Of a stretch of DNA of 28,412 nucleotides, positions 13,686 through 22,408 are shown in pieces (position 1 is the first letter of the stretch; every line of letters starts with the position of its first letter). Under the pieces are notes generated by a model, which saw only the letters and a list, made by a program, of their open reading frames with translations, was not told the origin of the DNA and searched no databases. A program made the translations under genes and the position numbers. The stretch comes from an uncultured Marvinbryantia sp. (GTDB lineage Bacteria > Bacillota > Clostridia > Lachnospirales > Lachnospiraceae), in the NCBI RefSeq assembly GCF_905201705.1, contig NZ_CAJKOX010000048.1, positions 1-28,412 of the forward strand, in the 5' to 3' direction.

Positions 13686-14450
13686 TTATTTTGTACACTC
13701 CCTTGCAACAATATAGATCCGCTCGCTGTCCGCGCGCACTTCCCCGCCCGTATCGGCATCGAATGCCCGCTCAAATTTCAGCCCCGCCTCTTTTAGAAGC
13801 CGCCGGATCGTGTCCGGCTCATATGCTCTCTGCAGATGCGATTCCTCCTGTTTGCGGTAGAGACCGTTTTCCTCCTGCAGAAACAGTGTCAGATCATACT
13901 CGTTCATCTGCTCGTCTTCATAATAATAGTTTTCCCAGATGTAGCTTGCCTCCTCACGGTTGTCCGCAAGCACGCAGTCGCCCATCACCTCGCGGAAATA
14001 AAAGACTGTCTTTAAATCAAAAAGAAAGATGCCGCCGGGATCAAGATAATTATTAACCAGCGAAAAGACTGTTTTTAAATCTTCCTCGCCGGTGATGTAA
14101 TTCATGGAATCGCAGATACTCACCACCGCGCGCACCGTGCCGTACAGCTCAAATTCGCGCATATCCTGGCACAGATACAGAATATCCGCGCCGGAAACCT
14201 CCTTTTTCTGCGCGGCGATCTCCAGCATCTCCACGGAATTATCCACGCCGATCATGTCGTAGCCGTCGGCGGCAAGCAGCTCCGTGAAGGTACCCGTGCC
14301 GCAGCCAAGCTCCAGCACAAGCCCGTCACAGATGCCCTCCGCCCGCAGCAGCTCTTTCACGCATGAGTGCCACTCCTCGTAGGGAATCTCGCTCATAAAG
14401 AGGTCGTAAACTTTTGCAAAGCTGCTGTAAGCAGTCGTTTCTTTTTCCAT
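13686..14450 (-). CDS. Class I SAM-dependent methyltransferase
   Basis: The 254-residue protein has a standard Rossmann-type methyltransferase core: LVLELGCGTGTFTELLAADGYDMIGVDNS carries motif I and the acidic end of strand 2, DILYLCQDMREFEL is motif II, and AVVSICDSMNYI with LDPGGIFLFDL are later motifs. It resembles the YqeM-type small-molecule or macromolecule methyltransferases of Firmicutes, but the substrate cannot be inferred. AAAGGAG precedes the ATG. It lies between a small membrane protein and hslO, nearly touching hslO, so it belongs to the same transcription unit. Confidence 0.88.
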   Translation of the reverse strand: MEKETTAYSSFAKVYDLFMSEIPYEEWHSCVKELLRAEGICDGLVLELGCGTGTFTELLAADGYDMIGVDNSVEMLEIAAQKKEVSGADILYLCQDMREFELYGTVRAVVSICDSMNYITGEEDLKTVFSLVNNYLDPGGIFLFDLKTVFYFREVMGDCVLADNREEASYIWENYYYEDEQMNEYDLTLFLQEENGLYRKQEESHLQRAYEPDTIRRLLKEAGLKFERAFDADTGGEVRADSERIYIVARECTK

Positions 14451-14510
14451 CGTATTCTCCTTTATTTTTCCGGATAATCACTCTCCTGCTGCTTTTCCCC
14501 TTCATTACAT

Positions 14511-15008
14511 TCAGAAGAAAAATCCCGGAATCACGTAGGAGATCGTCGTCATGATAACGGTTGCCAGGCAGACACCAATGATCACCGCCGGAAACGCTTT
14601 CCGGAATTTCATGTCCAGCAGCGCCGCGATCAGCGAACCCGTCCACGCGCCGGTACCCGGAAGCGGAATGCCGACAAACAGCACCAGTCCCCAGAATTCG
14701 TACTTTTCAATCTGGTCTTTTTTGCTCATCGCCTTGTTTTCCAGCTTCTCCACCATCGGGCGGAAAACCTTTGTCTTTTTCAGCCAGCTAAAAATCCTCG
14801 TGATCAAAAGCAGGATGAACGGCACCGGGATCAGATTTCCGATCACACAGATAGGGATCGCCTTCCACATGTCAATGCCCGCCGCGGAGGAAAAGATCAG
14901 CCCGCCGCGCAGCTCCAGAATCGGCACCATGGAAATCACAAATGCCAGGGCCTCTCTCGTGAGGACGCCGCCAAAGGTAGCCGTCATCCAGGATAATAAA
15001 CTATTCAT
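14511..15008 (-). CDS. Small membrane protein of the small multidrug export family (COG2426-like)
   Basis: The 165-residue protein has four or so hydrophobic segments and the family landmarks ISMVPILELRGGLIF near the N-terminus, IPICVIGNLIPVPFILL, and the conserved LFVGIPLPGTGAWTGSLIAALL in the second half. The family is named for putative small multidrug export but also resembles small DedA-like transport proteins with re-entrant loops; no substrate is established. The ATG overlaps the hisC stop by four bases (ATGA) with AAAGGAG inside the end of hisC, so the two are translationally coupled. The DNA from here to the methyltransferase is only 60 bases. Confidence 0.87.
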   Translation of the reverse strand: MNSLLSWMTATFGGVLTREALAFVISMVPILELRGGLIFSSAAGIDMWKAIPICVIGNLIPVPFILLLITRIFSWLKKTKVFRPMVEKLENKAMSKKDQIEKYEFWGLVLFVGIPLPGTGAWTGSLIAALLDMKFRKAFPAVIIGVCLATVIMTTISYVIPGFFF

Positions 15009-16069
15009 AAACCTCTCCTTTTATATTCCTTCAGAAATGAAATCAAAGCGTCCATCTGCTCATCCGTGCCAATCGTGATGCGCAGATAATTGTCAATGCG
15101 CGGCTTTGCAAAATACCGCACGAAAATATGCTTTTCACGCAGAGCCTCAAACAGCTCCTTCGCCGGATAATCCGGGTGCGTGACGAACAGAAAGTTTGCT
15201 TTGGAATCGCCGAACGTAAAGCCAAGCGCTGCCAGCTCTTTTTTCGTGCGCTCTCTCGCTGCAATAATTTTTGCCGTTGTCTCCTTAAAATATGCGTCGT
15301 CCTTCAGCGCCTCCGCGCCAAGCGCAAGGCTCGGACGGTTCATCGTGTAGGAGTTGAAGGAGTATTTTGCGTCGTTCAGATATTTGATCAGCCCCCTGCT
15401 GCCGAACGCATAGCCGATGCGCAGCCCGGCAAGGGAGCGCGATTTCGAAAAGGTCTGCACAACAAGCAGGTTATCGTATTTTTCAATCAGCTCCAGCGCA
15501 GATTTTGCCCCGAAATCTATGTACGCCTCGTCAACGATCACTACCACATCCCGGTTGTGGCAGATGATGTCCTCAATATCCGCCAGCGGAAGCTCCATAC
15601 CAGTCGGCGCGTTGGGGTTTGGAAACACTACGCCGCCATTTTCTTTGTAGTAGTCCTCTTTTACGATCTCAAACCGGTCGTTCAACGGCTGACACTCGTA
15701 GGGAATGTGAAACAGTCCCGCCCACACATCGTAAAAAGAGTATGTAATGTCCGGGAACAGTACCGGCTTTTTGCCGTTGAAGAATGTGAGGAACGCCATC
15801 GCCAGCACATCATCTGAGCCGACGCCGACAAACACCTGCTCCTTCGAAAGACGGTAGTAGTTTGCAAGCCCTTCCACCAGCGCATCCGCCGCCGGAGCAG
15901 GATACAGGCGCAGCTCTTCGGCGCACAGCTCTTTTATTTTCGCCTGCACGCCCGGCGCGGGCGGATACGGATTTTCATTTGTATTCAGTTTAATCATATC
16001 CGCAAAATCCGGCTGCTCCCCCGGGGTATAGGGGATTACCCTGCGGACGTTTGCTTCCCATTTTTTCAT
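15005..16069 (-). CDS. hisC: Histidinol-phosphate aminotransferase (HisC family)
   Basis: PLP enzyme that, in histidine synthesis, transfers an amino group from glutamate to imidazole acetol phosphate. The 354 residues are normal for the family. Visible features are LNTNENPYPPAP at the N-terminus, VGVGSDDVLA, NPNAPTG (151-157), VIVDEAYIDF with the PLP-contacting Asp-180, TFSKSRSLAGLRIGYA with Lys-209 for the Schiff base, and the C-terminal FVRYF...NYLRITIGT that binds phosphate. It is not beside other his genes, so a paralogue acting on aromatic amino acids or threonine phosphate is possible. AGAGGAG precedes the ATG. A repeat-filled gap of about 345 bases lies upstream. Confidence 0.88.
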   Translation of the reverse strand: MKKWEANVRRVIPYTPGEQPDFADMIKLNTNENPYPPAPGVQAKIKELCAEELRLYPAPAADALVEGLANYYRLSKEQVFVGVGSDDVLAMAFLTFFNGKKPVLFPDITYSFYDVWAGLFHIPYECQPLNDRFEIVKEDYYKENGGVVFPNPNAPTGMELPLADIEDIICHNRDVVVIVDEAYIDFGAKSALELIEKYDNLLVVQTFSKSRSLAGLRIGYAFGSRGLIKYLNDAKYSFNSYTMNRPSLALGAEALKDDAYFKETTAKIIAARERTKKELAALGFTFGDSKANFLFVTHPDYPAKELFEALREKHIFVRYFAKPRIDNYLRITIGTDEQMDALISFLKEYKRRGL

Positions 16070-16149
16070 AATTTACTCCTCTGTTTTCTGATATCCCATA
16101 CTTTTTTTCTTTCCAGGTACCCCTGCTCTTCTCTCGCAGTTTTGTCACA

Positions 16150-16387
16150 GGAATCCATTCGTCCATGTCTGCCACAGACAATAGGCAGATTTTCCTCAGA
16201 TGTTTTTGCGACGGAATCCAACCGTCTATGTCTGCCGCAGACACGTCGATTTTTTGATTTTGCTGCGCCGCCTATTGGCAGCAATTTTGCCTCCATAGAA
16301 GCTGGTCGGCTAAAATTGCTGCCGCTATGCTCGCAAAATCTGCAAAATCTTCCTATCGTCTGCGGCAGACATAGACGGCAGGCTTCC
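16150..16387. repeat. Cluster of three related ~60-base repeats with nested inverted repeat
   Basis: The 346-base gap between the aminotransferase and hisC has no believable gene. It holds two tandem copies of a unit beginning GGAATCC and containing CGTC(C/T)ATGTCTGCC(A/G)CAGACA (16150-16180 and 16213-16243, 63 bases apart) and a third copy in reverse orientation (16387-16357). Each core is itself a small palindrome, TGTCTGC/GCAGACA. Similarity runs on past the core in each copy: an AGATTTT...TTTTGCGA tail in the first and third. Between copies two and three GGCAGCAATTTT (16277-16288) is perfectly inverted at 16312-16323. The arrangement suggests a non-autonomous repeat family rather than a regulatory leader. 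Confidence 0.75.
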
Positions 16388-16415
16388 TGTGCAGAATCAT
16401 TTGCCTATCTTGAGC

Positions 16416-17603
16416 TTATAAGCCATACTCTTTGGCTAACATGTCAAATTTCGGCAGCGCGCCCACGATAGTCTCGTAGGAGACGCAGTATGCCAGCCGC
16501 ACGAAGCCCGGGCAGGCAAAGGAAGACCCCGGCACCAGCAGCAGATGATATTTTTTCGCCGCCTCGCAGAAGGCCTTTTCGTCCTCAACCGGGGATTTTA
16601 CAAACAGGTAGAACGCGCCCTCCGGCTTGATGCAGGAGAAGCCCGCCTCAGTAAGACCCCTGTAGAGCGTTTCGCGGTTGCGGTTGTAATAGTCTACGTC
16701 CACCTTCGCGTCCAGGCATTTTGCGATCACGCGCTGAAACAGCGACGGTGCGTTGACGTATCCGAGGATACGGTTCGCCACATTTGCCGCTCCGATGATA
16801 AGCGCGCTGTCGTCCGCCTCGTCCGGGATCACCAGATAGCCGATACGCTCGCCCGGCAGGGAGAGCGATTTGCTGAAGGAATACCCGACGATAGTGTTGT
16901 GATAATATTTCGTAAGATAAGGCACAAAAACGCCGTCATATGCAAGCTCGCGGTACGGCTCGTCGGAGATCAGATAGATACTGATGCCGAATTCTTTTTC
17001 TTTGGCGCAGAGGATTTCCACCATACGCACGATCGTCTCCTCCGAATAAACGACGCCTGTCGGATTGTTCGGCGTGTTGACGATCACCGCCTTAGTCTTC
17101 GGCGTGATCATCTGCGCAAATTTTTCCAGATCCGGCTGAAAAGTTGCAGTATCCGGCTCCACCGCTTTCAGAATGCCGTCGTAATTGGAAACATACGAAC
17201 GATACTCTCCAAAATACGGCGCGAAGGTAAGCACCTCGTCGCCCGGATTTAAGAGCGTCTTAAAAATTACATTCAGACCGCCCGCTGCACCCACCGTCAT
17301 CAGAATATTTTCTTCGGAAAAGCCGGTGCCAAAGCGCTTATTTAAGGAAGCCGCGATTGCCGCGCGCACGTCCTCATAGCCGGAATTGCTCATATAGCCG
17401 TGCACCATCAGCGGATCTTCCTCATTGATAATCTCCTCGATCGCCGTCTTTACCTCCGACGGCGCCGGGACATTCGGGTTGCCGAGACTGAAATCGTAGA
17501 CATTCTTCGCCCCAAACTGCGCCGCCAGCTCTTTTCCTTCCTCAAACATCGCCCGGATCGCCGAGCTGTTTTTCGTCATCTGTATCATTTTTTCTGAAAT
17601 CAT
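16416..17603 (-). CDS. PLP-dependent class I aminotransferase
   Basis: Aspartate-aminotransferase-fold enzyme that moves amino groups between amino acids and keto acids. The 395 residues show NVYDFSLGNPNVPAP, the cofactor loop TVGAAGGLNVIF, NTPNNPTGVVY (Asn contacts near 178-181), LISDEPYRELAY with Asp-214, YSFSKSLSLPGERIGY with Lys-245 as the Schiff-base lysine, and a C-terminal segment FVRLAYCVS with the substrate-carboxylate Arg. Substrate is not certain; aspartate or another amino acid is plausible. It follows the DUF2156 gene at six bases, with its AAGGAGA site inside that gene's end, so the two are coupled. Confidence 0.92.
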   Translation of the reverse strand: MISEKMIQMTKNSSAIRAMFEEGKELAAQFGAKNVYDFSLGNPNVPAPSEVKTAIEEIINEEDPLMVHGYMSNSGYEDVRAAIAASLNKRFGTGFSEENILMTVGAAGGLNVIFKTLLNPGDEVLTFAPYFGEYRSYVSNYDGILKAVEPDTATFQPDLEKFAQMITPKTKAVIVNTPNNPTGVVYSEETIVRMVEILCAKEKEFGISIYLISDEPYRELAYDGVFVPYLTKYYHNTIVGYSFSKSLSLPGERIGYLVIPDEADDSALIIGAANVANRILGYVNAPSLFQRVIAKCLDAKVDVDYYNRNRETLYRGLTEAGFSCIKPEGAFYLFVKSPVEDEKAFCEAAKKYHLLLVPGSSFACPGFVRLAYCVSYETIVGALPKFDMLAKEYGL

Positions 17604-17609
17604 CGTCTT

Positions 17610-18509
17610 TTACCTCTCCTTGATAGTAACAGTCCCCTTCTCAACCAGGAACACCGGGTGGTAAGAAAGCTTCGCTCTGCGCAGCCCCTCCTCGCCCAGA
17701 TCCTCCTCGCGGTTTACATAAGTATACCCTGCTGCCTCGTGGCGCACAAACTCGCGGTTTATCATAGGATATGCGCCATCCACCTCAGAAAATGCCTTTT
17801 CAATATGCACGACCATCGTGTCGTCACACACCGGCTCCCCGATGGAAAACGCCACCACCTCGCCGTTTACGCGCAGCAGACCGCCGCGCAGCTCCAGCTC
17901 CTTAAACAGCCGCAGGGAATTTAAGGTCACACACATCTCTGCCGACTTTTCCGGGTCCTCCTCGCAGCCGTTCATGCGCCGCCATGCGAGCGCCATCTGG
18001 AAGCAGTCCTCCACATTGGAATCGTTGATCGGTTCATACTTCCACTCCGGGTACAGCCGCTCGAATTTGTTAATATGGTTCTTCTTTCCATGATACTTTT
18101 TTCCGGAAAGATTTGCAAGCTTTTCCGTCTCATAAACGTAATCCGCCGCGTCGCGGTCGTAGGAAATCTCAAACATGCCCGGATAAAGTTCCTCCAAGCG
18201 CGCAAATTTTTCCGGTGTCACCAGTCCGAGGATAAATCTTTGTCCGCGCTCACGGCAGTATTCCAGCAGCGCGTCTATCGCAGGCTTTACGCCCTCCTCT
18301 TTTCCCACCGGATAATCGAAAAACACACGGTCCTCCGAGCCGCGGAAAATCAGCATATCCTCCACGATGGCATAATCTACTTTGTAATATACGGACCAGA
18401 GATAAATATTGGCAAACGTCATTTCGCAGCTTCTTGTTTTCTGCTGCGCAAGATAACGGTTGATCAGCTCCCGGTCCTTCATTTCCACTTTTTTAAATAC
18501 AATGTCCAT
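17610..18509 (-). CDS. DUF2156 protein (phosphatidylglycerol lysyltransferase C-terminal-like, GNAT fold)
   Basis: The 299-residue soluble protein corresponds to the DUF2156/COG4866 group, related to the aminoacyl-transferase domain of MprF but without membrane segments. Recognisable parts are the N-terminal CEMTFANIYLWSVYYKVDYAI, DAADYVYETEKLANLSGKKYHGKKNHINKF in the middle, and NGEVVAFSIGEPVCDDTMVVHIEKA with INREFVRHEA near the end, the pattern of two tandem acetyltransferase-like folds. The real substrate is unknown. It is first of the aminotransferase pair and the usual free-standing form of its family. An AAAGGA-type site precedes the ATG. No regulator site was seen in the 78-base gap upstream apart from a hairpin. 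Confidence 0.86.
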   Translation of the reverse strand: MDIVFKKVEMKDRELINRYLAQQKTRSCEMTFANIYLWSVYYKVDYAIVEDMLIFRGSEDRVFFDYPVGKEEGVKPAIDALLEYCRERGQRFILGLVTPEKFARLEELYPGMFEISYDRDAADYVYETEKLANLSGKKYHGKKNHINKFERLYPEWKYEPINDSNVEDCFQMALAWRRMNGCEEDPEKSAEMCVTLNSLRLFKELELRGGLLRVNGEVVAFSIGEPVCDDTMVVHIEKAFSEVDGAYPMINREFVRHEAAGYTYVNREEDLGEEGLRRAKLSYHPVFLVEKGTVTIKER

Positions 18510-18548
18510 TCTATATCCTTTTCCTTTGCTCCTTCAGATAGGCTCCGC

Positions 18549-18571
18549 TACTGTTCACTCCGTTCACAGTA
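18549..18571. repeat. Small inverted repeat between the ABC exporter and DUF2156 genes
   Basis: TACTGT and ACAGTA bracket an 11-base interior, with GTTCAC occurring twice inside (TGTTCACTCCGTTCACA). It lies 18 bases after the ABC exporter stop on the minus strand and lacks a T-run. It may be a weak transcript-processing or stabilising hairpin, or one copy of a dispersed repeat. Confidence 0.45.
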
Positions 18572-18587
18572 ACCTTCGCAGATCCAT

Positions 18588-20330
18588 TTAGGCTTCCGCC
18601 TCCGACATCCGGTACAGCCGGCTGTAGATTCCGCCCTTTGCCAGCAGCTCCTCATGGGTTCCCTGCTCCTCGATGCCTTTTTCCGTCATCACCAGAATTT
18701 TTCCAGCGTTGCGGATGGTCGTCAGCCGGTGCGCGATCACAAACGTGGTGCGCCCCTTCGCCAGCTTTTCCAGCGATTCCTGGATAATCTTTTCGCTCTC
18801 ATTATCGAGCGCGGAGGTCGCCTCGTCAAAAATAAGTATGGGCGGATTTTTCAAAAATACTCGCGCGATCGAAAGGCGCTGTTTCTGTCCGCCGGAGAGC
18901 TTCACGCCGCGCTGTCCGATGTCCGTCTCATAACCGTCCGGCAGCTCCATGATAAACTCGTGGGCGTTCGCCATTTTCGCCGCCGCGATAACCTCCTCGT
19001 CGGAGGCGTCCGGTCTGCCGTAGCGGATGTTCTCCATCACATTTTCCGCAAACAGATAGACGTCCTGCTGCACAATGCCAATGTGGTCGCGCAGGCTTTT
19101 CAGCTTAATTTGTCGGATGTCGGTGCCGTCCAGCAGAATGCGCCCGCTATCCACATCGTAGAAGCGCGGAATCAGACTGCAGAGCGTCGTCTTTCCGCCG
19201 CCGGAGCTTCCGGCGATCGCGATGTATTCCCCGGCATCCACCTTCAGATTAATATGGTTGAGCACCGTCTCCAGATTTTCCTCGTAACGGAAGGTGACAT
19301 CCTCAAACACGATCTCGCCCTTCACATCAGTAAGCTCGACAGCATCCGGCGCGTCCGCGATATCCGGCTCCACCGCCAGAATCTCCAGGAAACGCTCGTA
19401 GCCGCTGTAGCCGTTCTGGAACTGCTCGGTAAAGTTAATCAGCTTCTTTATCGGCTCCGTGCAGTTATTGACGTACAAAAGAAACGTGATCAGATCCGTG
19501 CTGTCCATGGAGCCGTCCGAGATCAACACTGCCCCCGCCACGATCACGCCGACCGTGACCAGCGTCGTCAGCGCGCCCAGCCCGGAATTGTAGGCTCCCA
19601 TATAGCGGTAGCTGATGCGCTTGCTGTCCACGAAGCGCTGATTGCCCTTTCCGAATTTCTCCATTTCCACGTCCTCGTTCGCGAACGATTTCACAACGCG
19701 GATGCCGGAGAGGCTGTCCTCAATCTGACTGTTGATATCGGCGATGCGGGCGCGGTTCTCCTTAAACGCGCGCTTCATTTTCCGGTTCAGATAAAAGGCG
19801 TAAAGCGCCATCAGCGGCACGAAGGCAAACATCACCAGCGCCAGCGTCGAATTGATGGACATCAGTATGGCGAACGAGCCGACGAATTTCATCAGAGAAA
19901 TCACGATGTCCTCCGGACCGTGGTGCAGCAGCTCGCTGATATCAAACAAGTCGCTGGTAATACGCGACAGAAGCTGTCCGACCTTCTGGTTATCGTAGAA
20001 AGCAAAAGAAAGCTTCTGATAATGTCCGAAAATTTCGTTGCGCATATCGCGCTCGATGGAAGCGCCCATGATGTGTCCGTAATAGCCGATGTAAAAATTG
20101 CAAAAACACTCCAGAAGCACCAGAGCGAGCATCAGCGCCGCCAGCTTCAGAATAGCCGGAAGCACCTCCCCCGCCGGGAGAAAAATAACGTTTCCTGTAA
20201 TATAGCGTACAATCAGGGGGATGACGAGTGTCACGCCAGCCCCCAGAATTGCAAAAAACATATCAGACAGAAACAGTCCCAGATACGGCTTATAATACCG
20301 CACTAATTTTTTCCATTTGTGTCGTTCCAT
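18588..20330 (-). CDS. ABC exporter half-transporter (fused membrane and ATPase domains)
   Basis: Type IV ABC exporter in which the membrane and nucleotide-binding domains are one polypeptide, working as a homo- or heterodimer to export lipids, drugs or peptides. In the 580 residues six membrane helices occupy about 1-310. The ATPase domain follows with Walker A GSSGGGKTT (374-382), Q-loop VQQDVYLFAENV, signature LSGGQ (478-482), Walker B ILIFDEATSALD (498-509) and the switch His in VIAHRLTT. All catalytic residues are intact, so a degenerate partner is not required. It starts six bases after glmM, with the site GGAG overlapping the glmM stop. Substrate cannot be assigned. Confidence 0.94.
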   Translation of the reverse strand: MERHKWKKLVRYYKPYLGLFLSDMFFAILGAGVTLVIPLIVRYITGNVIFLPAGEVLPAILKLAALMLALVLLECFCNFYIGYYGHIMGASIERDMRNEIFGHYQKLSFAFYDNQKVGQLLSRITSDLFDISELLHHGPEDIVISLMKFVGSFAILMSINSTLALVMFAFVPLMALYAFYLNRKMKRAFKENRARIADINSQIEDSLSGIRVVKSFANEDVEMEKFGKGNQRFVDSKRISYRYMGAYNSGLGALTTLVTVGVIVAGAVLISDGSMDSTDLITFLLYVNNCTEPIKKLINFTEQFQNGYSGYERFLEILAVEPDIADAPDAVELTDVKGEIVFEDVTFRYEENLETVLNHINLKVDAGEYIAIAGSSGGGKTTLCSLIPRFYDVDSGRILLDGTDIRQIKLKSLRDHIGIVQQDVYLFAENVMENIRYGRPDASDEEVIAAAKMANAHEFIMELPDGYETDIGQRGVKLSGGQKQRLSIARVFLKNPPILIFDEATSALDNESEKIIQESLEKLAKGRTTFVIAHRLTTIRNAGKILVMTEKGIEEQGTHEELLAKGGIYSRLYRMSEAEA

Positions 20331-20336
20331 ATCGGA

Positions 20337-21683
20337 TTACTCCACTACAAGCCCCTGCCTTGTCAGAACGTCGACTACCTGGTTTACATATTGTTCGCAG
20401 GTTTTCTGCTCCGGTGCTTCCACCATCACACGCAGCACCGGCTCCGTTCCGCTCTCGCGCACCAGGATGCGTCCCTCGTCGCCGAGCGCTTTTTCCACGG
20501 ACGCGATCGCTTCCACTACCGCCTCATTCTCGCGCGCCTCCTGCTTATCGAACACGCGCACATTTTTCAGAAGCTGCGGATAAATCGTTACCTCGCCTGC
20601 CATCTTGCCAAGGCTCATCTTCTTCTCCGTCATCGCCTCCATAACCATCAGAGAAGTAAGGATGCCGTCGCCGGTGGTGGCGTGCTTGCTGAAGATGATG
20701 TGTCCCGACTGCTCGCCGCCCAGGCAGTGCCCGTTTTTCACCATATTTTCGTAAACATATTTGTCGCCGACCTTCGTTTTCTCATACTCGATGCCCTCAC
20801 GGTCGAGCGCCTTGTAAAGACCGAAATTGGACATAACAGTGGTGACAATGGTATCGTTTTTCAGTTTCCCGTTTTCCTTTAAATACTTTCCGCAGACGTA
20901 CATAATGAGATCGCCGTCCACCACATTGCCGTTCTCATCGACTGCAATGCAGCGGTCCGCATCGCCGTCATAGGCAAAGCCGACGTCCAGCTTTTTCTCG
21001 CGCACCAGCGCCTGCAGCGCTTCGATGTGAGTGGAGCCGCAGTTTGTGTTGATGTTTACGCCGTCCGGCTCGTTGTGGATGACATAGGTCTTTGCGCCAA
21101 GCGCGTCAAACACACTCTTTGCGATCGCGGAGGAGCTGCCGTTTGCGCAGTCCAGACCGATGCGGTATTTTTTGAAAGAGCGCGTCGCCAGAGAGATCAG
21201 ATAGCCAATGTAGCGGTTTCTGCCTGCCACGTAGTCGATGGTTCGTCCGATGTTTTCCTTTGTTGCAAACGGGATTTCCTCCAGCTCGCCGTCAATGTAC
21301 TGCTCGATCAGATCCTCAACCCCGGCGTCCATCTTGTGACCGCTGCGGTTGATCAGCTTGATGCCGTTGTCGTAGAAAGGATTGTGACTGGCGGAGATCA
21401 TGATGCCGCAGTCAAACTCCTCCGTGCGCACCACGTAGGACACGCTCGGCGTGGTAGTAACATGCAGCAGATAAGCGTCCGCGCCGGATGCCGTAAGACC
21501 TGCTACCAGCGAATACTCGAACATATAGCTGCTTCTTCTGGTATCCTTTCCGATAACGATATTCGCCTTGTGGTCTCTTCCGAAATACCAGCCCAGGAAA
21601 CGTCCCACTTTGTAGGCGTGCTCGACCGTAAGGTTTACATTTGCTTCTCCGCGAAAGCCGTCGGTTCCAAAATATTTTCCCAT
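20337..21683 (-). CDS. glmM: Phosphoglucosamine mutase
   Basis: Converts glucosamine-6-phosphate to glucosamine-1-phosphate, a step toward UDP-GlcNAc for peptidoglycan. The 448-residue length is standard. Landmarks are YFGTDGFRGEANV at the N-terminus, the active site MISASHNPFYDNGIK with the phosphorylated serine (Ser-99), the metal-binding loop AYDGDADRCIAVD, GGEQSGHIIF for sugar recognition and RESGTEPVLRVMVEA for phosphate binding. The family-diagnostic SASHNP and GEQSGH motifs separate it from general phosphomannomutases. AAAGGAG precedes the ATG. It follows efp after 79 bases containing a hairpin. Confidence 0.97.
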   Translation of the reverse strand: MGKYFGTDGFRGEANVNLTVEHAYKVGRFLGWYFGRDHKANIVIGKDTRRSSYMFEYSLVAGLTASGADAYLLHVTTTPSVSYVVRTEEFDCGIMISASHNPFYDNGIKLINRSGHKMDAGVEDLIEQYIDGELEEIPFATKENIGRTIDYVAGRNRYIGYLISLATRSFKKYRIGLDCANGSSSAIAKSVFDALGAKTYVIHNEPDGVNINTNCGSTHIEALQALVREKKLDVGFAYDGDADRCIAVDENGNVVDGDLIMYVCGKYLKENGKLKNDTIVTTVMSNFGLYKALDREGIEYEKTKVGDKYVYENMVKNGHCLGGEQSGHIIFSKHATTGDGILTSLMVMEAMTEKKMSLGKMAGEVTIYPQLLKNVRVFDKQEARENEAVVEAIASVEKALGDEGRILVRESGTEPVLRVMVEAPEQKTCEQYVNQVVDVLTRQGLVVE

Positions 21684-21706
21684 AATAAACTCCTTTTAAT
21701 GAATAC

Positions 21707-21739
21707 GGCGATAGATTACCCTTTGTGCAACCTATCGCC
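21707..21739 (-). other. Hairpin in the efp-glmM gap
   Basis: On the minus strand GGCGATAG and CTATCGCC form a perfect 8-bp stem around a 17-base loop, about 24 bases before the glmM ATG. No T-run follows, so it is not a normal terminator. It could be an RNase processing point or protect the glmM 5' end. A minus-strand TATAGT just upstream could be a -10 box, unsupported by a -35. Confidence 0.5.
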
Positions 21740-21762
21740 CTTCTTTGCCTAACTATAATTGC

Positions 21763-22320
21763 TTACACTCTGGACAGATATTCCCCTGTACGGGTGTCGA
21801 TCTTGATCTTGTCCCCCTGGTTTACAAACAGCGGTACGTAAACCGTCGCGCCTGTCTCTACCACTGCCGGCTTGGTCGCGCCCTGTGCGGTGTCGCCCTT
21901 GAAGCCCGGCTCGGTGTCTGTGATCTCCAGCTCTACGAACAGCGGCGGCTCTACCGCGAATACGTTGCCGTTGTAGGAGCAGACCTTTACCATTTCATTT
22001 TCTTTGACAAACTTCAGCGCATCGCCGATATCCTCCTGGCTGAGTGCGATCTGATCATAGGTCTCCACGTTCATGAAGTGGAACAGATCTCCATCGGAAT
22101 ACAGATACTGCATATCCACGCGCTCGATACGCGCCTGCGGGAATTTTTCTGTCGGGCGGAAGGTTTTTTCAACAACGCCGCCGTTGATGATGTTTTTCAG
22201 TTTTGTTCTGACAAACGCAGCTCCCTTTCCCGGTTTTACATGCTGGAATTCTACAATCTGGTATACATTTCCCTCAATTTCCAGTGTTACGCCATTTCTA
22301 AAATCTCCTGCTGATATCAT
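21763..22320 (-). CDS. efp: Translation elongation factor P
   Basis: Binds the ribosome between the P and E sites and relieves stalling at polyproline. The 185 residues form the three beta-barrel domains expected. The tip loop reads HVKPGKGAAF, with Lys-32 at the position that is modified in other bacteria (5-aminopentanolyl in Bacillus); the KPGKG form with a Lys fits the Bacillus-type system rather than the Arg-rhamnosylated one. The C-terminal VPLFVNQGDKIKIDTRTGEYLSRV is typical. GAAGGAGG precedes the ATG. It has its own promoter. The modification enzymes are not in the window. Confidence 0.98.
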   Translation of the reverse strand: MISAGDFRNGVTLEIEGNVYQIVEFQHVKPGKGAAFVRTKLKNIINGGVVEKTFRPTEKFPQARIERVDMQYLYSDGDLFHFMNVETYDQIALSQEDIGDALKFVKENEMVKVCSYNGNVFAVEPPLFVELEITDTEPGFKGDTAQGATKPAVVETGATVYVPLFVNQGDKIKIDTRTGEYLSRV

Positions 22321-22379
22321 GCAAATTTTCCTCCTTCGATTAACAGGTAGGGAACATACGCATTCCCATAATTAAAAAT

Positions 22380-22408
22380 ATTGTATAATAAAACTGTCTG
22401 CATTTCAA
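22380..22408 (-). promoter_or_regulatory. Sigma-A promoter for efp
   Basis: Minus-strand TTGAAA (22408-22403), 17-base spacer, TACAAT (22385-22380). The -35 box lies in the loop of the preceding gene's terminator and the -10 right after its T-rich tail. Transcription would start near 22373, giving a leader of about 50 bases with a small GGGAA/TTCCC hairpin. Confidence 0.78.

Noticed and set aside
13685..13774. ATG start for hslO 90 bases upstream
   Set aside because: Adds an unrelated basic peptide within the methyltransferase gene; the GTG at 13684 matches the family N-terminus.
16150..16243. CRISPR array
   Set aside because: Only two direct copies plus one inverted, imperfect repeats, and the intervening DNA is itself related between copies.
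16066..16296. Minus-strand frames across the repeat cluster
   Set aside because: The repeated CGRHRR-type peptide arises from the DNA repeat itself; no start signal or domain.
18654..20306. Long plus-strand open frame opposite the ABC exporter (550 codons)
   Set aside because: Antisense shadow of a confidently identified gene, no ribosome-binding site and no domain.
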